A stretch of 49,525 bases of DNA from Gloeomargarita sp. SKYB120 (lineage in GTDB: Bacteria > Cyanobacteriota > Cyanobacteriia > Gloeomargaritales > Gloeomargaritaceae): contig JANXAM010000018.1 in assembly GCA_025062155.1 (NCBI GenBank), forward strand, positions 1 through 49,525, read 5' to 3'. This document shows, in pieces, positions 26,901 through 36,340 of the stretch. The number at the start of each line of letters is the position of its first letter. Position 1 is the first letter of the stretch. The position numbers were made by a program, and so were the translations under genes. The notes below the pieces were generated by a model. That model searched no databases and had not been told where the DNA came from. It was given only the letters and a program-made list of their open reading frames with translations.

Positions 26901-27625
26901 ACCGGAATGGTGTTATCCACCATGACATTGATAGCTTCTAATCGGTCAAACTCAAAACTCAATAGGTGACCTGGTTGAGACAAGCGCATCCATCGCTCTC
27001 CGGGCACTGAGGTTACCACAACAGACCCACCTGGCGCAGTCAGCGTACCCCCACTGATAACTTGACCAGCCACCAAATTTAGACTCTGCCCTGGCTTCAC
27101 CTGCAGGTTTCCTTCATTGACAAGAATCCCTGGTTTGGAGCTACTGAAAACAAAGCCAATAGGCTCACCCACCAACTGCTGATAGTGGTTTTCTCCGTAG
27201 GCACTAAACGCTCCTCTTGGAAACAGGATCTTATCTGCAGTCGTCGCCGTAAACGCAGCCGGCACATTCAGGCTGGCATGCGGGCCAAAAACAATGCCTG
27301 CTGGATTCATTAGATATAAATTGCTTGGACCACCTAGCACTTGAATCAAACCGTTGATGTAGGATACGGAGCCGCCAGTAACTCGAGCAAGTATATTGCT
27401 GATGGTAGGGTTGCTAAAAAAATTAGCTGTTTGACCCTGATGTAAACCAAATTGGTAAAACGTGTGAAATAAATTACGCCCTGCTTGGGTGCCACCAGTG
27501 ATATTAAACTCGTTGCCTGACTGATAAACAGAAGTTCCACTGCCAGCGGGAGTCACCTGCGCCAAAACGGGTAGGGTCAACACCATCATCCCTGAGACAA
27601 TCACACCCACAACTGGATACTGCAT
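23984..27625 (-). CDS. Secreted two-partner exoprotein with C-terminal CHAT (caspase-like) protease domain
   Basis: A 1213-aa protein. It begins with a short signal peptide (MVLTLPVLAQ, cleavage near 23) and a haemagglutinin-type TPS secretion domain, with NPTISNILARVTGG (72-85) and NPAGI (107-111). A beta-helix-like repeat region follows to about residue 680. A linker leads to a C-terminal CHAT domain with the catalytic pair His1054 (HLATHADF) and Cys1099 (LLTLSACRTS), followed by GDLSSELGFAGLAVKAGAKS. The TPS domain should route it out through the divergent FhaC-type partner. CHAT domains are cysteine proteases related to caspases and separase; substrate unknown. The gene looks AT-richer than the flanks. 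Confidence 0.9.
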   Translation of the reverse strand: MQYPVVGVIVSGMMVLTLPVLAQVTPAGSGTSVYQSGNEFNITGGTQAGRNLFHTFYQFGLHQGQTANFFSNPTISNILARVTGGSVSYINGLIQVLGGPSNLYLMNPAGIVFGPHASLNVPAAFTATTADKILFPRGAFSAYGENHYQQLVGEPIGFVFSSSKPGILVNEGNLQVKPGQSLNLVAGQVISGGTLTAPGGSVVVTSVPGERWMRLSQPGHLLSFEFDRLEAINVMVDNTIPVTRLPELIAARGPQVSTSLTVQNDTVRLHQLVVPDQAGTTIVTGKVNVASPDSTGGAVHITGNQVAVLDGVIDASGRKGGGRVLIGGNYQGQGSLPRARQTLVNQNSVIRVDAWETGPGGEAIVWSDGVTRFYGSISARGGAAGGNGGLVEVSGRERFIFQGQVDTSAPQGRPGTLLLDPRDIVIVPGNGVNDPELADGQILFSDAPDITFTIGTNLLASQLTRNNVILQASNNIVFTTSFSASGPITRLFAQAGNNIDINGSLSLEGIGLELVAGGRINARDIFASRGIKLDANRGIQAGNLTTRGRSVNISSGQRGALDVERSDISLARVPFLTTGGGDIRVGDVITSGGSISIATANGRIEAGNLDASSEVGNAGNIGVDATGTVTIGSARAESSVAKGGSIGLRSLQDNVRIVGVGSNGFSISTKGVTDNGVIGLIYSGRNPFNVGNATVNGSAGPITTGLFTLTPPQSLSAAELSINSARPESGSLVLLPLSFYGDLNTQLVATGPAVLPAGVQALPEVGFDTADFSRVRIAAALNTGDFTAILNLDSLFADEFRRFLNVPLLNNLKSVEAIADTLGRLARETGKKPAVIYFMVDEQQLTIAAVTPGNQPRTAIGLSARVLASANLGIGVAKSTQPIVRSVPEARRSRLIPLVERFVRTITDPRQRGSDTYLKDAQQLYRWLIAPIEQELQAQGIETFLLALDSGLRLLPMAALHDGKQFLVEKYSMTLIPSINLVDMRYRNLRDGQVLAMGADTFVNQVPLPAVPLELKLITQMWPGRSFLNQEFTVQRLTQERLQGGYPIVHLATHADFAPGRPENSYIEFGNNQRLSLPQLRQLPLQKPNTVELLTLSACRTSVGDLSSELGFAGLAVKAGAKSALASLWYVSDEGTLALMNEFYRYLKEVPIKAEALRRAQVALLRGQVTIQGGELRSTRGAVPVPPAIAQRGDQTLTHPYYWAGFTLVGSPW

Positions 27626-27819
27626 ATCCCGCTTTCTCTGCCTACCTTGACCACCTACAATGGGAGCTTTAACCCTGCTCCAATTTTAACCTAATCTACC
27701 GATGGATACACGTGGCCCTAAATTCCAACTCCAAAATCGCTGTAGGCAAAGCTCTGTCGGTTGACAGGACAAGCAATCGGTCCTTTAATAGAGTTAGTTC
27801 AAGAGAGATCTAGCGCTTT
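27626..27819. promoter_or_regulatory. Divergent control region of the two-partner secretion pair
   Basis: This 194-bp spacer separates the start codons of the exoprotein (minus) and the transporter (plus), so it must hold both promoters. A strong plus-strand promoter is described separately. For the minus strand only a TTAAAATT stretch near 27683-27690 resembles a -10 element. Confidence 0.4.
27761..27789 (+). promoter_or_regulatory. Sigma70-type promoter of the FhaC-type transporter gene
   Basis: TTGACA (27761-27766) is a perfect -35 and TTTAAT (27784-27789) matches the -10 at five of six bases, with a 17-bp spacer. The start codon follows 30 nt later. The spacer contains an inverted repeat, AGGAC (27766-27770) and GTCCT (27780-27784), that could be an operator. 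Confidence 0.6.
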
Positions 27820-29712
27820 ATGTTCCGACAAGGCTGGTGGTGTGGTCCTTGTCTGGGATTGGTTGCAGTCGTTACGATAGGTGGACCGGCTCATGGCTCA
27901 ACGGATGCGGCCTCACATACCAAGAACGGTTCTGTATCGGAACGATGGCTTAGGCTGAACAGTTCCCTGCTTTCTCTCCCTGATAATAGTGCAGATGTTG
28001 AAGGTGAATTCAAGGGAGTGGCTGCCAACCTTATCCAAGCTAGCTCCACACGGGCGGGGCAGCTAGGGCCTATGTCTAGCGCCCAGCAACCTATGGAATT
28101 TTCTCCCAGATTGGTTCAAGTCTCACCTAGGTTCATTTTGACCACACCTTTAGCTAATCCCGATGAGATGCTGACTGTAGAAGCGGTGGAAGTTGTTGGC
28201 AGTACTATCCTTTCGCCTCGACAAATTAGGCAATTGATTGAACCAGTCCTGTTTCGGCGTGTCACCCGTCGTCAATTGCAGGATGTTGCGGATGCTATTA
28301 CGCGTATCTATGTTGAGCAAGGCTATATCACTTCTCGAGCGGTTGTCGTTGAAGAGACCATTCCCCTGGGTAAGATTCGCATTGATGTTATTGAAGGACG
28401 GCTAGCCGACATTCAAATTACAGGCAACCGGCGTTTGTCCACGGCTTACATTCGTAGCCGTCTGAAGCTAGCAGATAAGGTTCCCTTAAATGTGAACGCT
28501 CTTGAGGAGCAATTGAGACTGCTTAGGGCCACCCCCTACATTGAAAACATTGAGGCCACCTTACGACCGAGTGAAGACCCTCAGGCTCGCGCAGGAGACA
28601 GCATTCTGCTCGTGAAAGTGCTTGAGGATAAGCAACCTCTAGTCCTAGGAGTTGGTTTTGATAACTATATCCCTCCAAGCATCTCCCAGCAACGGGGGCT
28701 TTTTTACTTAGGGTATCAGAATATTAGCGGCATCGGTGATGAAATCTTTGGTTCATATACCTTTGGCCTAACCCCTAGTCGTTTTGGTGTACCGGCTCTG
28801 AATGAGCTTGACTTGCGTTATCGCGTGCCCATTAACCCGATGGATGGAACAATCCAGGTGCGTCTAGTAGCGACTGCGAGCCAGATCACAGACAGGGCTT
28901 TTGAAGCGCTTGACATCAATGCAATTTCAGGTTTGGCTGAGTTTTCCTTCCGGCAACCGATTATTCGGAGCGTGCGACAAGAACTGGCCCTTTCTACGGG
29001 ATTCACCTACCAAATTTCCCAAACCTTTACCTTTGCAGGGCCAACACCCTTTGGATTTGGACCTGACCGCGATGGCTCTAGCCGGACGAGTGTCTTGAAA
29101 TTTGGCGTTGACTACACTTATCGGGACACGTCGGGGGTTTGGCTAGCACTCTCACAATTTAATCTAGGGTTGCCCATCTTCAATGCTACCCTTAATGGCG
29201 ATGGTCCCTTTCCTGGAAAGGTCTTTCCCGATGGACGCTTTCTTAGCTGGCAAGCCCAGGGGCTGCGGCTGCAAAATCTCGGCAACGATTTTTTACTAAT
29301 TTTACGAGGTGATGTGCAACTTGCAACTAGGCCTTTGTTAGCGCAACACCAGTTTGTCATCGGGGGCGGCCAGTCAGTCCGGGGCTATCGGCAAAATGCT
29401 CGCTCTGGTGATAATGGCATGCGCATTTCTGCTGAATTTAGAATTCCCGCAGCCCGAGATGCGAATGGTCAGCCGTTTTTTTATTTGACCCCGTTTATTG
29501 AGTTTGGTCGGGTCTGGAATAACAGAACAAACCCAAATGTATTAACGACACCTAACACGCTCGCTGGTGCAGGTATAGGATTTCTTTGGACACCGGTGCC
29601 AGGTTTAGACGTGCGTTTCGACGCCGGAGTGCCAATTATCTACAACCGTGATCGTGGATTCGATATGCAGGATTATGGGCTTTACTTCAGTGTCGTTTAC
29701 CGTGCGTTTTAA
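27820..29712 (+). CDS. ShlB/FhaC/HecB-family outer-membrane transporter (TpsB)
   Basis: A 630-aa Omp85-superfamily protein. A signal peptide (GLVAVVTIGGPAHG) leads into a Ser/Gln-rich segment. Two POTRA domains follow: VEAVEVVGSTILSPRQIRQL (about 123-195) and IRIDVIEGRLADIQITGN (from about 188). The C-terminal 16-strand barrel carries the VRGY motif of the lid loop (GGGQSVRGYRQN) and ends in a terminal Phe (FSVVYRAF), the outer-membrane assembly signal. It should export the TPS-domain CHAT protein encoded divergently. The last 4 nt overlap rimI tail to tail. Confidence 0.92.
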   Translation: MFRQGWWCGPCLGLVAVVTIGGPAHGSTDAASHTKNGSVSERWLRLNSSLLSLPDNSADVEGEFKGVAANLIQASSTRAGQLGPMSSAQQPMEFSPRLVQVSPRFILTTPLANPDEMLTVEAVEVVGSTILSPRQIRQLIEPVLFRRVTRRQLQDVADAITRIYVEQGYITSRAVVVEETIPLGKIRIDVIEGRLADIQITGNRRLSTAYIRSRLKLADKVPLNVNALEEQLRLLRATPYIENIEATLRPSEDPQARAGDSILLVKVLEDKQPLVLGVGFDNYIPPSISQQRGLFYLGYQNISGIGDEIFGSYTFGLTPSRFGVPALNELDLRYRVPINPMDGTIQVRLVATASQITDRAFEALDINAISGLAEFSFRQPIIRSVRQELALSTGFTYQISQTFTFAGPTPFGFGPDRDGSSRTSVLKFGVDYTYRDTSGVWLALSQFNLGLPIFNATLNGDGPFPGKVFPDGRFLSWQAQGLRLQNLGNDFLLILRGDVQLATRPLLAQHQFVIGGGQSVRGYRQNARSGDNGMRISAEFRIPAARDANGQPFFYLTPFIEFGRVWNNRTNPNVLTTPNTLAGAGIGFLWTPVPGLDVRFDAGVPIIYNRDRGFDMQDYGLYFSVVYRAF

Positions 29713-30167
29713 TGATTGGGCTGATGTCGCCACAAAATGAAAGCGTCATCGTCAGGATTGTGGTAGTAATGACGACGTTTGCCTAGGATGCGAAATCCGC
29801 AGGATTGGTAGAGATTGAGTGCTGGGGTGTTCTGGGCACGCACTTCTAAGGTAACATGGGCAATGGTAGAGGGTAATTCTTGAAGCAGATAATTTAAAGT
29901 GGCACGACCAATTCCTTTTCGCCGGTGGTCTGGATGCACCGCCAGCAAAACGATGTGGGCTTCATCTAAAATGAGCCAGGCAGCAGCCATAGCAACTAAT
30001 TGATTGGCAACGTCATACCCCACAAAGAGAGTGCTGTCTTTTTGCAATTCCGTTTCATACTGCCGAGCGGACCACCAGCCCCCAAACACCGCCTGGTCCA
30101 ACGCCACGACGGCTGGACCATCCTGGTCAGTTAAGCGCCGCAACCGCTGGGTGTCAAGAGCTGTCAT
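29709..30167 (-). CDS. rimI: Ribosomal protein S18-alanine N-acetyltransferase
   Basis: A 152-aa GNAT acetyltransferase. The acetyl-CoA loop reads VHPDHRRKGIGRATL, followed by VTLEVRAQNTPALNLYQSCGF, characteristic of RimI. RimI acetylates the N-terminus of S18, though related GNATs can act on other proteins. Its ATG overlaps the TGA of the Uma2 gene (ATGA at 30164-30167), so both are on one transcript. Confidence 0.88.
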   Translation of the reverse strand: MTALDTQRLRRLTDQDGPAVVALDQAVFGGWWSARQYETELQKDSTLFVGYDVANQLVAMAAAWLILDEAHIVLLAVHPDHRRKGIGRATLNYLLQELPSTIAHVTLEVRAQNTPALNLYQSCGFRILGKRRHYYHNPDDDAFILWRHQPNH

Positions 30168-30820
30168 TCCTTTAACTGTCTCATGTGGGCTTGGACTGTT
30201 TGCCGCCAGGCCCGTTCGGCTGCTACTTCATCCTGGCGCGCTTGGGCTAGGAATTGATACAGATGTTCTTTTTGAACCCAAGGGAAAGTCGGTGAAGAAT
30301 CTGACTCTTGGTAAACCCCATTGACCAGCACAAAAATCCGCCACTCCTGCCCGTTATAACGCCAGAACTCCGGTACACCCATGGCCGCGTACAAGCAATT
30401 TTTATCAATGTCGGTGTGGGTAATGTCCACTTCCACCACCAGGTCGGGGGGCGGGTCCCGCCGGAAATCCACACTGCGCCCTGCCACTTCGGGTTGATGT
30501 TGAATGTAGTAGGCGCTATCAGGTTCTGCACTCCGATTCAAGTCCTCTCGTTCAATCGTGGTGGAACCTATGGTCTTGAGTTTCAGCCCCATTTCAACCA
30601 CCAAAATAACGATAAAACGCTCAATCAGACGCAGTGCAAATTCATGTTCTTCTAAAGGCATGGTAATTTCTAACGTTCCCTGGTCATAGGTCAGGCGAGC
30701 GGCCCGTGATTCCGGTAATGCGCGGAGAATTTGCTGATAGGATTGCCAGGTTAAGCCGCGGAGTGTGACTCGTTTTTCACCTACAGGATGTGTCGTTACT
30801 GGCGCAACAAGGGTAAACAT
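30164..30820 (-). CDS. Uma2-family (DUF820) restriction-like endonuclease
   Basis: About 218 aa from ATG 30820. The PD-(D/E)XK-type core shows as PPPDLVVEVDITHTDIDKN, followed by YAAMGVPEFWRYNG and IFVLVNGVYQ, the typical Uma2 order. The front part has ARLTYDQGTLEITMPLEEHE. These genes are highly multiplied in cyanobacteria and their role is unproven; nuclease activity is inferred from the fold. A longer frame to 30898 exists but adds nothing family-like. Coupled to rimI by a 4-nt overlap. Confidence 0.85.
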   Translation of the reverse strand: MFTLVAPVTTHPVGEKRVTLRGLTWQSYQQILRALPESRAARLTYDQGTLEITMPLEEHEFALRLIERFIVILVVEMGLKLKTIGSTTIEREDLNRSAEPDSAYYIQHQPEVAGRSVDFRRDPPPDLVVEVDITHTDIDKNCLYAAMGVPEFWRYNGQEWRIFVLVNGVYQESDSSPTFPWVQKEHLYQFLAQARQDEVAAERAWRQTVQAHMRQLKE

Positions 30821-31091
30821 CCACGCCCATGACGCAACGCTCACTCCCAATTGTAGGGTATTGCTATCGAAAGCCCTTGTCATTGGGTCCCAAGACAAAG
30901 CTTGGTCCTTAGTTTCCCGACGGGTTCTCTTTGGGGTTACAGAGCATAACTTGTGCCGAGCTATCTGGATTTTGGGGTTCCCCGCAAGCTTGGCTGGTTC
31001 TTTGGACTACACACTGGCGCCGTCTGTTGCCTAACGTAGTAAGTATCCTATCCTGGTCATCAACTGCTCCGCTTACTGGTGGTTCACTGCT
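30821..31091. other. Divergent spacer between the Uma2 gene and topA
   Basis: 271 bp. It must contain promoters for both genes, but I cannot place a clear -35/-10 pair. No RNA gene or repeat is recognised. Confidence 0.3.
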
Positions 31092-33716
<2,625 letters not shown>

Positions 33717-33717
33717 T

Positions 33718-34485
33718 TCACCGGCGCAGCTCAATCAACGGTGCTTGCGGGTCGCTGAGGTCAATGGCGGCAATCCGCTGCAAAGGCACCTGGCGAGGTA
33801 AATGCCGCAGGCGGTCTAGGGCCAGCAATTGCGCGGGTAATTGTTGCACGTCGCTCCCCAGGCGAATCCACCCCAACTCTGTTTGCAGGCGCAGATCCCC
33901 CGGTTGCTCCCAATCAAGGGCAGTTACCCGCACGGGACTCGTGGCAATCGCGCGATACACCTGTGGCCACAGGGAGGCCTGGGTCGGATGCCAGCCCCGC
34001 ACCTGCAAAACGGGATACCGCTGCAATTGCCGTAGCACTGGCGCGTATTCCGCCCCCAAACGATGGCCCTCGGCGTCAAGAAACCCCTGCTGCTCAGATG
34101 GACAGGGCTGAGTGCAGGTCAGTACCGCCACTGGCCAGCGCTCTTGAACCCATAACTCGACCCGCGCCGGAAAGGCTCGCCGTCGCACCCGCACATCAGC
34201 TACTACGGGTTGTTGCTGCAGGCGTGCTGTGAGCACCGTTGGCGATAGTTGCCACAGGGGTTGGGGCTGGTCAAACTGGAGCCACTGGCGCACCTGAGTT
34301 TCCGTCAGCAGGCCCTCTGTGTGAATCCGAATCTGCTCCGGTTGCACCACCCACCAGCTCGGATGTTGCACTAGCCAGACCAGGCCAGCAGCGACTCCTG
34401 CTGTCGCCAGCGTCTGCCATACCTCCAAAAGTAATTGCCGCCGTCGTTGGCGGCGGATTTGTCGCCGTCGTTGTTGAAAATCCAT
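33718..34485 (-). CDS. ftsQ: Cell division protein FtsQ/DivIB family
   Basis: A 255-aa bitopic membrane protein: an Arg-rich cytoplasmic start (RRRQIRRQRRRQ), one membrane segment (TLATAGVAAGLVWLV) and an external POTRA domain (VVQPEQIRIHTEG, VLTARLQQQPVVADVRVRR, ARVELWVQERWPVAVL). This is the FtsQ layout; it links early and late divisome proteins. In many cyanobacteria it sits before ftsZ, which is not seen here: upstream lies a decayed IS. Confidence 0.85.
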   Translation of the reverse strand: MDFQQRRRQIRRQRRRQLLLEVWQTLATAGVAAGLVWLVQHPSWWVVQPEQIRIHTEGLLTETQVRQWLQFDQPQPLWQLSPTVLTARLQQQPVVADVRVRRRAFPARVELWVQERWPVAVLTCTQPCPSEQQGFLDAEGHRLGAEYAPVLRQLQRYPVLQVRGWHPTQASLWPQVYRAIATSPVRVTALDWEQPGDLRLQTELGWIRLGSDVQQLPAQLLALDRLRHLPRQVPLQRIAAIDLSDPQAPLIELRR

Positions 34486-34700
34486 CTCGCCGGTGCCGGT
34501 TCCTTTTCCCCCATCATGACATTTGGAAGCAGGAATCTCAAGCGCTGAACCTGTAAAAACTCCTGAGCCAGCACTTCATCGCTCAGTCATCCATGCTCGT
34601 CACATTTGGGGTCCCAGAGTGTAGCTCCGTTGCCGCTTCTCTCTGATAACTGAAGTGGCTTGGCCGCAGCAACTTCATCACTTAGGTTACTTATGGTTGT
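34486..34700. other. Spacer between ftsQ and IS copy 2
   Basis: About 215 bp that should carry the ftsQ promoter. I see no gene, repeat or RNA here. Confidence 0.3.
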
Positions 34701-35357
34701 CATAGCTAAGCTTTTTAAGGTTGTCATATAATGAACGTGTTACTATGGGGTGAAAAAATGCTCAGACCATATAACTATGATTTGCGCAACAAGGCAGTAG
34801 AAACTATCATGGAAGTCAGTCAGCTCCTAAACGTCAGCTATCAAACGGTACAAAAATGGCTCAGACAAGGGTCAGAAACCGGAGACGTTCACCCCAAGGA
34901 AGGTTATCAAAAAGGCCATCGTCATAAGCATTTCAGCGGTTTGCGGATTAACGGGAGATGGCTGCTTGCTTCGGTGTGAGTTGAGGCCCTGCAAAAGCGA
35001 CAGGCTTATGGTGAATACCACCAGAGAAGGTGGCCTATATCGGCCAGTCCAAGAGTCTATGGGGAAAAACCATTGTGGGGAACGGTTTATCAATCAGGGT
35101 GTGTGGTGGAGCCATTCACTTGGATAGGCTACTATCCGATGGTTAAGTGAGAGACTTTTACCAGCGATAAGGCGGTGAGATAGGTCGTGGAAGCGGCTGG
35201 GTGTCGCTTGGTTTAGTTACCAAGATATTCACCTGATTTCAATCCGATTAATAAAACGGTGGGTCAGTCATGCGTGGAGTTTAACCAAACAGAACCTGCG
35301 TTCTCTCGTGGATGAAACCGTCTGTCTTATATGTCAACTTTTGCCGGCTTAGCTATA
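34701..35357 (+). mobile_element. Decayed IS630-family element, copy 2
   Basis: The ends CATAGCTAAGC...GGTTGTCATATAA (left) and the inverse of GACATATAAG..GCTAAGC on the right form about 30-bp imperfect terminal inverted repeats. The transposase begins at ATG 34758 (MLRPYNYDLRNKAVETI), reads LNVSYQTVQKWLRQGSETGDVHPKE and then YQKGHRHKHFSG, and stops at 34977. The C-terminal end survives out of frame as YSPDFNPINK and SLTKQNLRSLVDETVCLICQ. About 657 bp, so internally deleted. Confidence 0.78.
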
Positions 35358-35434
35358 AAACCTTCTGCAATGATTTTTTAAGGTTCTAACTAGAGAAATT
35401 GGTTAAGAATAGGTAGGGATACTCAAGGTGGTCG

Positions 35435-36331
35435 ATGCATCGTTGGCTGGTGGGTGCGTTGCAGGTGGAGCAAGTGACAGTGGCCATTCCCGGCTTGCCC
35501 CAAACCCTAGCCGGTGTGCGCGTGGTGCAGCTTTCTGACTTTCATTTTGATGGGTTGCGGTTGAGTCCATCGCTTCTGCGGACGGCTCTGGCGGCGACCC
35601 AAGCGGCGCAACCCGATTTGATTGCCCTCACGGGCGATTACGTTACAGACGACCCCCAGCCCATCTGGGAATTGGCCAGTTATCTGGGGCAGTTGCGGGC
35701 GACCTACGGCATCTACGCGGTGCTGGGCAACCATGACATTGAATGGCCCCAAGCCCGGGCGACTATCACCCAAGCATTGACGAGTGTCGGGATTGAAGTC
35801 CTGTGGAACCAGGTCTGTTACCCGCTGGGACCGGGAATGGCGGTGGTGGGGTTGGCGGACTTTTGGTCCAAGGAATTTCGACCAGCGCCTCTGTTCGAGT
35901 CCTTACCCCCGGACGTGCCGCGTCTGGTGCTTTCCCATAACCCGGACAGCGCCGAGGTGCTCCAGCGGTGGCGCGTGGATTTGCAATTGTCGGGGCACAC
36001 CCATGGCGGCCAAATTGTTATTCCTGGTTGGGGGCCGCTGCCTGCCTATACCCACGCCTGGAGGCAGCGCATTCCTCGCTGGTTACGCCGCCGGATTCCT
36101 TCGCCCCTGTTCAACCAAAGCTGTGACCGGGTGACCCAGCACTGGGAGTGGAGCCAGGGACTGCACCGAGTGGGGAACAATCAGCTCTACGTCAATCGCG
36201 GGCTGGGGACGTACTTGCCGGGACGATTTGGTTGCCCGCCGGAGGTCACCGTGATTACCTTGATGCCCGCTTGTCCTTCAGCGCAATCTCCGGTTGTGGC
36301 CCAACCCGTTTTTGAACCATCGCAGGTGTGA
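35435..36331 (+). CDS. Metallophosphoesterase (YkuE-like)
   Basis: A 298-aa calcineurin-type phosphoesterase with all metal motifs: Asp35 and His37 in LSDFHFDG, Asp68 in LTGDYV, GNHD (98-101), SHNPD and GHTHGGQI. Relatives include YkuE-type lipid or nucleotide phosphoesterases; the substrate is unknown. No clear signal peptide. The gene for the exonuclease-ATPase fusion starts 9 nt after its stop, so they form an operon, downstream of IS copy 2. Confidence 0.88.
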   Translation: MHRWLVGALQVEQVTVAIPGLPQTLAGVRVVQLSDFHFDGLRLSPSLLRTALAATQAAQPDLIALTGDYVTDDPQPIWELASYLGQLRATYGIYAVLGNHDIEWPQARATITQALTSVGIEVLWNQVCYPLGPGMAVVGLADFWSKEFRPAPLFESLPPDVPRLVLSHNPDSAEVLQRWRVDLQLSGHTHGGQIVIPGWGPLPAYTHAWRQRIPRWLRRRIPSPLFNQSCDRVTQHWEWSQGLHRVGNNQLYVNRGLGTYLPGRFGCPPEVTVITLMPACPSAQSPVVAQPVFEPSQV

Positions 36332-36340
36332 GCGCTGGCG

